A stretch of 64,000 nt of DNA from Fonsecaea monophora (Eukaryota > Ascomycota > Eurotiomycetes > Chaetothyriales > Herpotrichiellaceae): contig NW_019173932.1 of the NCBI RefSeq assembly GCF_001642475.1, positions 496,001-560,000 on the forward strand, in the 5' to 3' direction. Positions 1-12,700 of the stretch are shown piece after piece (within the stretch, counting starts at the first letter, position 1; each line of letters opens with the position of its first letter). The notes under the pieces are model-generated. The model ran no database searches and was not told where the DNA came from. It saw only the letters and a list, made by a program, of their open reading frames with translations. Made by a program: the position numbers and the translations under genes.

Positions 1-962
1 CTGACACACTCAAGGCACCACCGTTGAGGTATGCTTGTGGGGAATAGCCGCTTGTCACGGAAGCATGCCCCGTCACAGCACTTCCATAACCGACGGATCT
101 GGGACCAACGGATGGGGGACTCAAAGTATTCAGCGATGGAGGGGTCATGGACTTTTCCTCTCGCTTCGGTTTCAGGGCAAGCATAGCTTTCCTGTTCTCG
201 AGTTCGTTTTCGAATGCAATTCCACGAGATGTTAGGACCTCTCTCAACGCCAGAATCTCTCGTTGCTGATTCTCAATCATCAACTTTTGCTGCTGGATGG
301 TTGCGTCTCGCGTATTTTGTTCGAAGACGAAAACTTCGCGCAGACGTGCAAGCTCCATTTCCAAGGCTTTGATGTAATTCTCTTTTCGTTCACGGTGTGT
401 TCTAGCAGACAGCCGCCTTAGCAAAAAGCGCAAGAGGTACAAAAGGACTCTACCCACCTTTGAGCTTGCCGATTGAGCTCCTGTCGCCGCGTCTGCGCTG
501 GTTTACTGTCAGGTTTCGGACCTCTTCTCTTTGCCGGTTGCCCATCTAGCCATGATCAGCCCAAATGCCCAGATAGGGCAAAATCAATGTGGCTCACCTC
601 GAGTGATCCTCTTCTGCATCCCACCGAACCCTTTGAGAAAGCCCATGTTTACGGGGCCGCCGTGTGCCTTTGCTTCACTCGGAACCCCATTGTCTGATAT
701 CGATGCCGAGTTAGCCACAAGATCATCAATTGAACCGAGTACGAAGGTTGATCCGCCCGTGTTTGATAAGAGTATCCATTCACATTCTTGCGTTTCCCCA
801 GTGAAAGGTCCTACGATAGCATATCAAGCATATAATGCTTGAGGAGAGCCATCATCGATCATTACACCGGGAGAGAGATTGCAGCGACTTACGGTAGGAA
901 GATCCAGGCGCATAATCTTGACCGGTCCAATTCGACGGATCCATGTCGGGTGGTTGTTGCAT
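1..962 (-). CDS. bZIP transcription factor (C-terminus cut by window edge)
   Basis: Four exons on the minus strand: 962-893, 810-598, 545-458 and 401-1, joined by GT..AG introns of 82, 52 and 56 nt. The start is the ATG at 962 (MQQPPDMDPSNWTGQDYAPG). About residues 98-135 form a bZIP DNA-binding region: a PAKRRGPKPDSKP block, then NRQAQRTHRERKENYIKALE, running into a heptad-like coiled coil. The basic-region signature NxxAQxxxRxR is of the fungal Yap-like kind, with His where Yap1 relatives usually have Phe. The remaining visible part is Pro/Ser-rich. Nuclear DNA binding is expected for the family; target genes cannot be read from the sequence. The protein continues past base 1. I do not recognise a specific named orthologue. 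Confidence 0.9.
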
Positions 963-3900
963 GTTAAGATGCAGTCAAACTGCGGCACGATGACGATAAT
1001 ATTAATAGACTACCTCCAGTAACCCTCTCTGATCATGAGATAAAATTGATTTGCGAATCGTTAGATAGAAGGTCAGGGTAAGCCCTGTACTCTGTTGTCC
1101 GGTTGTAACAAAGCTGACCACCGTGGAAGCTCGGAATTGGCGTGAGCCGGTCAGAGTTAGTCGAGGATGGAGGCTTGTTTCTCGTTTACCGAAAGGCCAC
1201 GCAATCGTGCAAACCAGGACGGAGAGTCAAAAAGCAATGACGAGGAGATCGTGTTGAGGATGTCGCAATTAGCATGCCGTCCTGAGACTAATCATGAGAC
1301 AAAGTCGCGAAAGCGCTGTGAAAATCCAATGTGGGTGCAGCAGAAACTTGGATGGAGGGGTCGAGCGCAAGGCAATATTTTATGGCGGGACAAGATTGCT
1401 GATCGGGGTATGGAAAATCTGTGCAACAATTGCGTCGTAGCTTTACTAGAGAGTGATGCGCAACGGAAGGAAGAACCAACAGCGGTTGTAGTCGATGATG
1501 GCAGGAAAAGACGTGTTCGAAAAGGTTGAAAGGTGGAGGGGAAGGACGTTGAAAGCTGAAACTGAAGCGGCGTGATCAAGCAGAGGCGGAACCGGGTCGA
1601 TGCGAAGCTCTCACACCCTGGCCGCGATGGCGCAGTTGTTGGAGATTCGAGACCGGAAGCACAGAGAATGGGTGGGCACCAGAGGACAAAGAACCCTGAG
1701 TTGGACGGTCTAATCCGCCGCTTTAGACTGGGGATGGTGATGGGTGGATGCTCTTGTACTTGTACTTGTGCGGGCTAAGAAACTCGTTGATTCCTTTGTG
1801 CCAAAGAGCAATTGGTTGGCTGGATCGTGGAGTGTTTATGTGTAAGTATACCTAGGCTGGCGGGGTCTATATCGCCTCAACGGGGGATCTTGAAGCGGCG
1901 GGTGCAGGCACGCAGGGTTGCGAGGGTCTCGAGCCGTGGAAGAATTCTCCTGCAGGGGCCACAGCTTTGTCTTTGTGCTGCACACGGAATACGGGGAGGA
2001 GGCGACCAAGTGTTTCTCCAGGTGAGGATGATTGACGATTGGCGAGAAGGGGGCGGACGGGTGTCGGAGGATGGTTAGATAGTGGGATGTAGCGTTACAC
2101 GCTTGGGGGAGACAACGCAGGACGGACGCGAGTCGTGCAACCTGTGTTGCGATCGGATGCGCAGGTGGATTGAAGGAGGTAGAGAGGTAGATACGTCGTC
2201 GAGTCGATGAACACGATGGAGGTTTGCGGAAGAAGAGAGAAGAAGCAATGGTTTTTGTCCTTTATCATTCTGTTCTCGCCTTGTGGGGTTGAGATGTTCT
2301 GTCAGCACCCGAAGCCACTGAGAAGGTCAGAAAGGGCATAACTCACGCAAAGTCCATCAAATAACCTTGTCGCAAGCACAGCCACAGTAAGGGTTGTATG
2401 GGTATAAGCACTTGTAGCCTTGGGACTTGGGAGAAGAGTCCAGCAAAGATCAGGTCACCAAGGTCATTCATTCTGCCGGCCATGCCCGCGGGTCCAAGGA
2501 AGGAAACACTGTTCCAGGCGAGAGGAGTGGCACCGGTGGGTTGAGTCTAGGCTTGGATGGCAGTAAATCGGTCAGGCACGCCAGAGTAATAAGCACAATG
2601 GGCCCCATGCATGGTTAGGTAAGTGCCTGGTAAGTGCCTGGAGACCCACGCTGGACCCTCGTGGGCAGTCATTGCGTCAACTGTTGCCGCTAATAAGTGC
2701 CAAAAGAGGCTAGTGATGCCTAACTCGCCAGGTAAAAGAAGAGCCTGGTTAGCCCGGACAAAGCCCCCAGAGAACCCACTTGGCCCTGTGAGAAGCCGCA
2801 GCGGTAATCACATCCGGTCCCTTTCCAGGCAACTGACACCATGTATAACAACAAGAATGTTTTTGTCGTCTTCACACAGGCATGTCTGCCGGATCCGGTG
2901 GAATTGTAGAGCTTGCAACACCTGAGTCGAGGAGAGGTACAGGAGAGGAATGCGGTTGAAGTGTTCAGCAGCGGTGCCGCCATCCAATTTCAACCTGGAA
3001 ACATTCAATCGCGCACCGACATCACCCTTCCAATGTGCCATCTTGTTGACTACTCTGTAAAATGCACTTACCAGCTGTCCCTTGCTTTCATTCACCCACT
3101 CATATTGATTCCCCTGAGTATTCCAACCTCCCCGGTCGCCGACGGCGGGTTGTCACATTGTTCCGTCGGTCCTTCGTCAACGTCTCAGAAAGAGAACCCT
3201 TTTGCTTCCGCGCTCTGTTGCACCAATCTGGTCGTACAGCGTTCCTTGTCGTGATCCGCTGGTCCAGTGACAAGTATGTTTCCTGCTCAAGCATTCTATG
3301 TCGCGCGGCTATCATCCACCGCTGCGAAAAGTTACCAGAAGAGGCAGTGGACGGTCGTTTTGTGTTATCAAGGATCTTGCTTCGATCGCCCGTATCCGAG
3401 TTAGCAGCCAGGTTTCAATTTCCAGGCATTTGAGGCACTCGGTTTATGGTGAAAATCGCAGCTGCGTTCAAAGTGCTATTTCTAGCTTGGGTATCAGCAC
3501 AGTCAAGCAACCCACCGTACCTGTCAAATCAGCGAAGGAGATTGAGGAAGGGTGGTAATTATAGCACTCTCGACCATTTCGAGAATCATCCAGTCATCAA
3601 TCTCGCAGTTGTTCACTGACATCTCTTAGACCAAGCCCTTCCATCCAAGTCATCAACGTGGAGACGCAGGGGCCTAGGACGCAGTATGGGAGTGCCTCAA
3701 GCTGCTGCCAGAGGCGTAAATGACACGCACTCGAATCTGATTTTATCAACCCAAGCTTGATTTGCTGTGTTGATGCCGTGGAACCATATACTTGTTGCTC
3801 CATCACGGTAGTCCACAACCGACGGGGAACGCTTCTAGCTAGAAGCCTGAAGCCCATCGAGAACAAGCCAGAGAGTGGTGGTAAACAGATGGTCAGATGG

Positions 3901-4437
3901 GAAAAAAGGTCACCTGGTGAGAAGAACTTGGTCGGAACAAACTCCGGACAACCTACCAGGCACTCAGTACAGGACATGGCATTGACCAAGGATCTGCTAC
4001 AAGGCGTTAGCAGCGACAGAAAAAGGACTCGAGGCCGGATTTATAACTCGACAATAGGAAGAGGCGGACGAGAGACAGACAGCGGGACACTGATTAATTA
4101 ATACGTACAGACATGCGTGCCTCATGCGCACCAAGTGAAGTGGTCATCAGGCCATGATTGGTGCCCTGGATTGCGTTTTCTTCGGTCCACAGTCCTGATT
4201 TGGTTGGAATTTGGAATTTGGAATTTTGCCTCCAAACCGACGAGGACGCGCCACGTTGCTACACCAACATTCGCTCGTTCACGCTCGCGAATCGTGGACG
4301 GTGGATTGGCTCCCTGTAGATGTGAAAGCTGTTTTCTGCACTGCCATCTTCCCTTCTTCAACTTCTGCTATCTTCTCTTTGACACCGGGTTTCCTCCATT
4401 GGCCAAAAATGGGCAAGATTCGCGCCCTGTTCCTACA
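963..4437. other. Long intergenic region between divergent genes
   Basis: About 3.5 kb between the divergently transcribed bZIP gene and the unknown-function gene starting at 4438. Open frames here are short (up to about 130 codons), lack domain-like composition and do not join through plausible introns. It probably holds both promoters and leaders. A short tandem duplication lies at 2619-2641. I see no RNA gene. Confidence 0.6.
2619..2641. repeat. Tandem 11-bp duplication
   Basis: The unit GTAAGTGCCTG occurs twice back to back in noncoding DNA. No function is apparent. Confidence 0.7.
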
Positions 4438-6055
4438 ATGGCGACGGTCGGGAATGAACTCCTAGTTCATATCAGTGCTCCGAGCACTGCGCGAGATGAC
4501 AGACGCTACATCGCCATCGCTCAATCCGTTCTGGACTTCAGGCCAGCCATAATTACCCGAGTTTCGGGTACCGATTCCTCTTCACTGGTTTCTTTTTCCG
4601 GGGAGGTGCCCGCTGGTGACAATGAAAGCCATTCACTCATTGATACTAGGTTGGTGTCCGACGTTTGCAGAATAGCGCAATGTGATATTTATTGGAATGG
4701 TCCAGTGGCTTAGGACCTGGACATGCGTATTCGTACCTTGAGATTACTTCGCACGACTACAGGAAGACTTACTTTACAATAGGAGTTCCTCCTCTCGTCA
4801 ACCAATCCTGCCTCGCCCGAGCACTGCTCCTGAACTGACTTCGACCGGCGATCGGATTGAACTACCTCGAGCTGGCATGAGCCCCAGACGAGCCTCTTCC
4901 GAGACTTCTTCTGTTAGCACATCGTCTGCCACGCGTTCCAGGTTGCAGTCGGAATCTCCGAATGTGGTTCCACAAGATGTGAAAGCTATATCTGCCTCTC
5001 GTTCACAGTCTTGGCCTGGGAGATCATTGACACAACCAGGGTCGGTGTCTGCACATGGAGAGCGAAGACGAAAGAAGCCACGGACGGAAACTGACTCTGG
5101 CAATGGCGACTCTATCGACGACCTTGTCGACAGAACTTCTGGCGGCCATGGAACAAGTTCTACAGAGTCGGTGTCGTCGTCCGCCCGGAGGCTCTATGGT
5201 ACTTTTGGTGTGGAAGCGCGCCAGTCTAAGCAAGTTGAAACTGGCAGCATAATCGATCTTACAGGTCCTGATCGCCACAGCAGCGCAGTCTATGCTCGCG
5301 CCCGTGACCGCAAAGTGCTGGTGAGAAGTCCGCGACCGCGAGCGTCGCCGGTTGCCAACTGCGCCGACTCTGCTACAATTCTTCAGCAAGACCATCACCA
5401 GGTAAGACTGTTGCCTGCAGAGGCCCGAGCCCCATATCCCAATGGTGGGCAGTCGCAATTCACGACGCATATTACCGAAACCCTGAAGAGGCTGACGCAT
5501 GGGGAGGCACCCGCGCTCAAGCACTTCCGACCGGCATTTGTTTGTCGAGACGTCAAAGTCCTCGAGCGCGGTTACTGGCAATTCTACATCAAAATAGCAG
5601 AAGAGAGCGTCGTGAAAGAATCCAGACGACCTCGAGTAACACTAAACCTACTAGGATCCACGGCGCGCAAGAAACGCGGTGGTGGCGCAGGTGTGCTGGC
5701 TTCAAAGACCTCAAATCACGCCTTGTGGACTGAAGATGAATTCATCCAGTTCTGGGAGAACATGACCTCGGTTATTGAATCAGGAAAGGTAGGGTTCGCC
5801 ACACGAATGACGAGGGAGCTGGATGGTGGCAGCCTCTGGAAGATCAGGGTATTTACTTGGGGAGAGATGCTTGGACATATTTGGATGTTGTTTTTGGTTC
5901 TTTCGGATAGACTGACGGGGAATATGTTGATGGAATGGATCGCTGGGAATGGAGCAGTGGTCGTGCGCATGTCGGATGGCAAACATCAATCCGGGTTATG
6001 GATGAGAAAGGGGTCGGAGGGGGCGCAAGGCGTTTGGGGTTTGGCATATCGATAA
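4438..6055 (+). CDS. Conserved Pezizomycotina protein of unknown function
   Basis: Two exons are inferred. Exon 1 starts at ATG 4438 (MATVGNELLVHISAPST) in good context and reads VHISAPSTARDDRRYIAIAQ. A stop-free second exon is open from at the latest 4763 to the stop at 6053-6055. The join is uncertain: donor at 4654, 4663 or 4682, acceptor before 4743 or 4763. The middle is Ser/Arg-rich and probably disordered. The C-terminal 150 residues form a compact block with VLERGYWQFYI, WTEDEFIQFWENM and FTWGEMLGHIWMLF. This arrangement (short N-terminal HISAPS block, disordered linker, Trp-rich C-terminal block with ERGYW) recalls a widespread filamentous-ascomycete family with no assigned function. 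No catalytic motif is visible. Confidence 0.75.
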
Positions 6056-7110
6056 GGCCGAAGCGAGATGCAGACAGGCAGGTTGATTTTGGAGAGCGGC
6101 GTTGGACTTTTGAGGATTTGGTGGCATGTCCCATAGACGATGCCCTCCGGAATGTATATATTAGTTTCTATTCACCCCTGATCGACTGTGGTAAGGCGTC
6201 AAGATTGTTCTTGTAGCATCCAATATACCCCGTCATCGGGCTACGGTTGGTCCTCGGTATGCGAAGTACCTGGCCCCGGATCATCGTCTCTCATCATGTG
6301 GATAGGGATCGTCTAACCAAGCCCCATGGACAACCTCGTGGTCGGGTCTGGTGCTTGAAAGGCTCGGGCATTGGTGAGGTGGAGGTTGAGGGGACCCCTT
6401 GATACAGAGAAGCGGGTCTTGTTGGAATGATTGGTCCGACGAGACGACGAACCGGGATTGGTATTAACGCAGCATGCGGGATGGTGGGTGGCAGTGGGTG
6501 GATGGATGGTGAGCAGCTGCGGCTTGTTGTCGCTTTTTTCACCTGCGAACTGCGCTCGCAAAATCCACGACCTGGAAATCGCATGTGAAAGATTGAATTC
6601 CTGTAGCACCTTCCATTGCATTGCTCTCAGCCTTCTGTCACCATATCCTCTCTGTCAACCTGTACCAGAGATTGAGAAGGCTCCATAGCCACCACTGTCT
6701 TCATCCTCACCTCATCTTGTTCGCTGCACCTCATGACTGCCGCCTCTTACCGTATTTTGCCAGCTTCTCGGCCCGTTGTCCAGCCCGCATCAACACTTCC
6801 CAACAGATCCTCCAACTGTCTCTCAGGCCTTCTTTCAACTTTACCTGCAACCTGCGTTCTCGACTCCATGCGGTCTACCGTTTGACGGCTGCTGTCTCCT
6901 CCTTTCACCCCGTCGTCTATACCGAAAGAGCCGTCCTTCGTTATCTCACCCTCAACAGCGATCTTCCGCGCCATCTAACCAACCCGTGCAACGACACCTT
7001 TCTACCCTGCACAACACATTATCTCCTGGCGGACAATCACTGGTTATCTCCCACAAGTCTAGGCTGCCTTAGAGCAGCCTAGGAGAAGAGGTGGAGGCGT
7101 CGCGTGATTG
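6056..7110. other. Intergenic region and probable bHLH gene leader
   Basis: No convincing gene. The stretch from about 6600 to 7100 is C/T-rich, like the 5' leaders and promoters of filamentous fungi, and probably belongs to the bHLH gene at 7111. Several short ATG frames lie in it and could act as upstream ORFs if transcribed. Confidence 0.5.
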
Positions 7111-8718
7111 ATGTTGGCGATTCAAAGAATGTCGTCCCATGGCGGACAACAGAACTTCCCTTTCGGCTGTACGGCCTACACCTTTCTTATCAATCCCTCT
7201 ACCTGCTTTCCCTTCTTCTTTGAAGACTCATTTGCTTACGTCTACTCCCCAGACCAACCTGAAAATCTTCATGGAATTGGTTTACCCGAGTTTATAACCC
7301 CAGGTCCTCCCCCGGGCCAACCTTTGCTCAATGCACATGAAAATCAAGATCTGGACAACTTCTTCCAGGGCTTTGATCAAAATGCTGCCGCCAACAAAGT
7401 CCTTACGCATGCTCAATACAATCCCCGCACCGATCATGACCAGTTCTTTGACATGCCGCCAACATTCGTTGGCTCGGACACTGCGCTGTCACAGAGGTCT
7501 ATCATCGACCAGCATCAGCTAACAGGAGCTGGGTTTCCTTACGGTGATGGCTTTTTGGGACATGACATGACCACGGTCTCACAGACAAATCCGCTGGTCC
7601 GCGGAATGCACGGCGTTTCATACAATGATACAACATTCCCAAATCCCCTCATGGCTCAACTGCAGTCAGCCGCATCGATGCAACCGGCCTACACCCAAGG
7701 ATGGCAACAGCCCTATCCACCTCCGACTGCAGTCAGGATACCACCAGCAGGCCGTCTAGACATGTCTTTCGGCTCTGATTCCCGGTTTCAACCTAGTGGC
7801 TATGCTGCTCCTCATAATCCCATGGATTCTGACCTGCCGCAAGGACTACAGATGAACAACCCCATCGGCGAATGGTTGGAACCGACAAGCGGAAGCACGA
7901 CCCAGCCCAACACGCAGCCAAACACACAGCCGTCGAGTCCGACGTGGTCAAAGAAGAGAAATTTTGATGATTTCATCAGAGATCAACCTCGCAATGGCTT
8001 GATTGCCTCGATTCCACAAGCTAGCATGGTGCAACCCGCTCCACCGCAATCTAGTTCTCGGAGGAAGCGCTCTGTTGTCAAAAGCGAAACAAGAACTTCA
8101 ATATCCCAGCCTCCAACACCGCTATCCAGTAGCAAACCACAAACCCCCCTCAACGCCGGAAATTCAGGAATGGGCGAACAGGAGCCAGATACCGACGTGG
8201 AAGCCGAAGGGGAGGACGAACATGACACTGCAGAACAGTCCAGATCACCTTCCCCAGCACCTTGGCCCGCATCGAAAGCTCGTCCACCTCGACATACAAA
8301 GGCTCCCCCACCTAAGCCCTCCCGAAAGAAGAAGGTGAATGCAAGCGGATCAACGCCAATCAAACCCAAGTCAAAGGTTCCAAAGGTCCATCGTCCCAGT
8401 ATCACTTCTACCCGAGTGCCACTCAGTATTGAGCAAAAGAAAGCCAATCACACGAACTCGGAGCAACGACGTCGGGATGCAACTGCCCGTGCTTACGCCG
8501 AATTGTACGACCTGGTCCCAGAACTTGAAGAAATGGGAAAGCAGAGTACCATGAAGAAGCTAGAGGTTGTCGTGGCCAAAGTGCAGCGCGTAAAGGAACG
8601 GGTCGAGGAGCTAAGAGCAAAGCTCGGACTCGACTCTGTGACTGGGAGGCCAGTCAGTGGTCCAGGTAGAGGATCAGGGACGCTCTTGTTCAGTGACGTT
8701 GTCGACTGGCACCAATGA
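7111..8718 (+). CDS. bHLH transcription factor
   Basis: Two exons, 7111-7168 and 7253-8718, giving 507 aa. The 84-nt intron 7169-7252 (GTACGG..CCCCAG) has no stop and keeps frame, so the unspliced frame is also open; removing it turns a hydrophobic, Phe-rich stretch into FPFGYQPENLHG. The first ATG is 7111; ATG 7129 is an alternative. Most of the protein is Pro/Gln/Ser-rich and probably activating or disordered. There is a basic Lys/Pro stretch (SRKKKVNASG) around residue 375. Residues about 415-475 form the bHLH: basic NHTNSEQRRRDATARAY, helix 1 AELYDLVPELEEM, then a second helix KLEVVVAKVQRVKERVEELRA. It is nuclear by family. The specific orthologue and targets are not identifiable by eye. 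Confidence 0.88.
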   Translation: MLAIQRMSSHGGQQNFPFGCTAYTFLINPSTCFPFFFEDSFAYVYSPDQPENLHGIGLPEFITPGPPPGQPLLNAHENQDLDNFFQGFDQNAAANKVLTHAQYNPRTDHDQFFDMPPTFVGSDTALSQRSIIDQHQLTGAGFPYGDGFLGHDMTTVSQTNPLVRGMHGVSYNDTTFPNPLMAQLQSAASMQPAYTQGWQQPYPPPTAVRIPPAGRLDMSFGSDSRFQPSGYAAPHNPMDSDLPQGLQMNNPIGEWLEPTSGSTTQPNTQPNTQPSSPTWSKKRNFDDFIRDQPRNGLIASIPQASMVQPAPPQSSSRRKRSVVKSETRTSISQPPTPLSSSKPQTPLNAGNSGMGEQEPDTDVEAEGEDEHDTAEQSRSPSPAPWPASKARPPRHTKAPPPKPSRKKKVNASGSTPIKPKSKVPKVHRPSITSTRVPLSIEQKKANHTNSEQRRRDATARAYAELYDLVPELEEMGKQSTMKKLEVVVAKVQRVKERVEELRAKLGLDSVTGRPVSGPGRGSGTLLFSDVVDWHQ

Positions 8719-9760
8719 CCGGTCAGGGGCAACGAATGCACTCTTGCTGAACCAGTGCAGTCCCGGCCGTGTACCTTCACCATGAGCGATAACTGGGCCA
8801 CAGGACCATGCCAGAAGTCCGATACTCGGAAGGCCAGAGTCGGACCACGCACCTGGCAACCAAATGGAAGTGAACGAGATGACGACCGCTTTACGATACG
8901 CTTTTCAACCAGTGCAAGATCACTTTGCGTTACATACTTTATGCCCTTTATTCCACTTCTTCAAAGATACCCACTTGAATTTACCCAAACTTTTGACGGC
9001 GAAAATGTCTCGTTGGACAAGACATGGATCGCTAAGGTGGATTGCTGATTACTGATTACGAGACTCTTTTGTCAATCTCGAAAAGGAACAAAAGAACACC
9101 AAGAGAACAAAAAAAGTGCCGTTCCGCCCTGGATGGAAGACGCACGGAAAAAAAGGCCCAAGTCAACCCCCCTGCAACATCTTCCGAGAGCCATTGCGAA
9201 GAGGTTAGAGGGTGTGTGTTCACACAGAGGCTCTGCTTTATTTCGACCAATATGTCCGCCACACCAACTACACACACAACAGGGCAAAATATGAAAAATG
9301 GTCAACAATCAATGGAATGTGAATGAACACTGGTCATTAAATGTTGGACATTATCAAGAAGAACCGACACCAACACCGACACACCTAGGAAGACAGCACG
9401 CACATCTTTGTTTCCCCCCTGCAAGTTACATCATCTCAGAGAGCTGGCTGGCACTATGTGAACATGATCTTCTTCTATCTTCCGCTTGCCCTGCAAGATG
9501 CTCGGAAGGACAAGACAAATGCTAGTATTGTACAAACAGTCGACTCGGAACCCTGACCGAGGTTTGAATAGACACGATAGTACGACAGCACGATAGCATC
9601 TCACTCACATTCCCAAAGAAAAACTCCATTTTGTCCTCGTAGGCCGTAGCTCGAATTATTTATTTACTTGAAACGACCGGACCCCATGACGGCTGCTTTT
9701 GTCCCCGATCCATCCCATCCCATCCCGCCCAGTTTTTCTGCGCGAGTTGGAAAGGCCGCA
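8719..9760. other. Convergent 3' intergenic region
   Basis: About 1 kb between the 3' ends of the bHLH gene (plus) and the SPO22-like gene (minus). It contains A-rich stretches typical of 3' UTRs and no credible ORF. Confidence 0.55.
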
Positions 9761-12700
9761 TCACACGTCCCAGTGCAGTCTCTGGCATCTTTCTCGGAGG
9801 ACTGTTGCGAGAGCTCCAACGTCGCTATCTCCGACTCCGGCTCCTGCGGTCGCGGTAGTCATCATGACAAGAATGTCCGCGACAGCCACGGCTTTCCTCG
9901 CCCAGAACTGCGGCAGCGTAACTATCTCACCACTGCCACTACTGCTGCTGCTGCTGCCTTGGATTTTGTTCTTGTGTTTGTTGTTTTTGTGTTCCGGGAT
10001 ATGCTCGTCGTGGTCGGCTGGTGCAGAGTCCGAGGCTGAGCATGACGCCGCTGGTAGTGGTGGTGGTGAGGCGTAGAGATCGATGGCGAGATTGAATAGC
10101 GTGACGGCCAGCCACTCCAGTTCTTCCGGCGGGTAGTCGTTTCCCCCGGCGGCAGCAGAAGAAGCAGCGGACGTTGCCAGATCCAGGGCATGCTCGGTGA
10201 TTCTCGCCACGGTGCTCAGATTCTTCTCGGACTGATACTGGTTTTCGGGTCGCGAATCTCGTCGGCGGTCGAGAACGATTTGAACCATACACCTCATCCA
10301 TCTCGCGGCCCGGTTGCTGTCGTAATCCGGGTGGTTTCGCAACCCGGATATCAGCTTCGCGAGCAGATTCGTCGTTGTCGAGACTGGCAGGAGCACAGGT
10401 GGAGTCGAAGACTCTGGGCCGGACGGCTGGGACGGCTCGGTAGACTCGAGGCAACCGCTCATGGAGGCGGAGAGGATCATGTCGGCGAAAAGCGAGTACG
10501 TCTTCTGCGGCGGGTTCAGGAGTACCATTTGGTCTACCATTTCAGCAAGCGAGAAATCGTGTTGAACCGGGGCTGGGCTAGAAACATCTGCGGTACTGGT
10601 ACCCACGAGGAAGAGCAGTGCTTCGAACGCCAGGGGTGTCAAGACAATGAGGTTCTGCGTGATCCCTTCGAGAACCTCCTGCTCGACGAGGCTTGTACTG
10701 GAGCCCTCACGCAAGGCGTTCAGATGAGTTCGAATTTCCGAGTACTTGGCAAAGACATTTCTGTACAAAGTAGACTTGATTTCTGTCGGCGAATGTGGTG
10801 GTGCCTTTCCCGAATAAGCCGTCCTAGGAATGTCTTCTGCTGTAGACAACGTAGCTGCCGACCTCGCCTGGACAGTGTACAGGATCGCTTGGATGTACTT
10901 TGCACCAGTCTCATGGATGTGCTTCTCATATTGAACCTGGCTTGGAGCATGCGTGGGCAAGTGCATCTGGATGGGTGGGCGGTCAGTCGGAGAGAACGAA
11001 AAAGGCAAAGACCTGTAGACACTTACTTGGCACGAATAGTGCAAAAGGTCAATGACATATTTCGTCGGCCATGACTGGAGGTATTGTACGGCAGTGTTGT
11101 AGCTGGTCTTCTCAAACCACCTGCTTTCTTGTAATCGATGTTCCATGGTCGTTTCTTCGCTAACCTGTTGCTTTCGCGTAAAGGACGCCGCTGGTCTGTG
11201 TCAGCTAAGGTCACTTTGTGCTGCTCTTGGGTCTCGCACCGGACTTGAAGATGCCGCATAACCGAGACAGAAGTTCTTCATCGAGGTCGTCGGCTTCTGA
11301 AACTGCTAGAAGGAGAAGGCGAGCTGTACATCTTCTCAAATTAACAAAAGGGCGATACGTTGTGTGTGGTCCTGTCTTACCTCAGAAGGGCAGATGCATC
11401 TATTTCCGTTGGCAGATTGTCGTTGTATTTGTCCAGAATGCGCTGGAGGAGTTGCGCTCCCTGTAATTTGCTACCATATTGCGTTGCTTCCGAAACGGCG
11501 GCAAACAAGAGCTTGTTCCGGTCATCATGGACTGTGGCAAGAGAGGCCAGTGTTGATCTCGCTGTCCAGCTATTATTCTCATGGATTACACGGCTATTGG
11601 CAGGTGGCCTTACCGTCAGCTTCGTCCCCACGCCGCAGAGCGAGACAGTATCGCAGGTATCGAGAAAGGGGATGCTGTTTTCTCGCTGGCGACATCGTTT
11701 CGAGGGCTGCAAAAGCAGCTTCAAAGTTGCGGAGATCGATTTGACATTTGACTATTCTCCTGAGACCAAATACCAATGAGTGACAAGACGGAAAAGACGT
11801 GATAACTCTCACACCTTTCAATTTTGCCCACGTTGTGATCTCCAGCCTTGCTAAACAGTTGATGCAATGCAACTTGGCACCATTTAATGGTGATCTCTTT
11901 CAATCCGTGGTCGAAGGTATGCTCGATCCGCTTCCAGAAAAGCTGTATTGTCAGCAGGATCTCTGTTCATAGCAAGATCGAGACCTACAATCAATGCACC
12001 ATGCGTAGCCTCTGCACTGAGAGCTTTATTCCAGGCTCGGTAGATCTTCTCGAATGTCCCTTCAAGGGACAGCATGTCGACGCTGCTCTGGCCCTCGCCT
12101 TCCGCTGTTATGAGCCAGATCAATGTGATGATGGCCTTTTCGGTCCATGCGTGTTCGTCGCTTGAAGCAAGTCTCAAGACAATATACGACTCCAATACTC
12201 GGATTGCGTGGGCCGTACTGAGTTCGATCAGCTTAACACCTTAATTGCTTGCCGTTCATACCTCAAAGATTTTAGATGATGCACATAGTGCAAGATTCTA
12301 AAGGCCATGAGCAAACACTCACCGTGATCCTGAAGGGCTAACTCACAGCTTATGATTCGAGTGGATCAGGTGAGCCGATCGGACAACGCTCAATAGATCT
12401 TCGTAAATCAGAGAGGATCATCGTCAATTTCAGTGGGAAATGGTCTTACCAGCTGAGAAGGCGTCCGGATTGGTATATGAGTCTTTTGCAGCGACCTCTA
12501 ATTGTAGCAGGATGACGGGAAGCCTGTGGCTGTACTCCTAAAAGCCTTGAACTTTCGTTCATACCCTCATTTAGAATCAGGATGCTTACCTCTCGAAGGA
12601 CCTGGAGGAGTTGAAAAGCCTCCTGTCCGGGTTCTCCCTCCTTAAGTGCCAAAAGAGCTCGCACTGCTAAACGCATGAGTGTCGTCGGAAACGTGAACAC

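Noticed and set aside
10190..11074. 294-codon plus-strand frame
   Set aside because: Antisense shadow of the last exons of the SPO22/ZIP4 gene.
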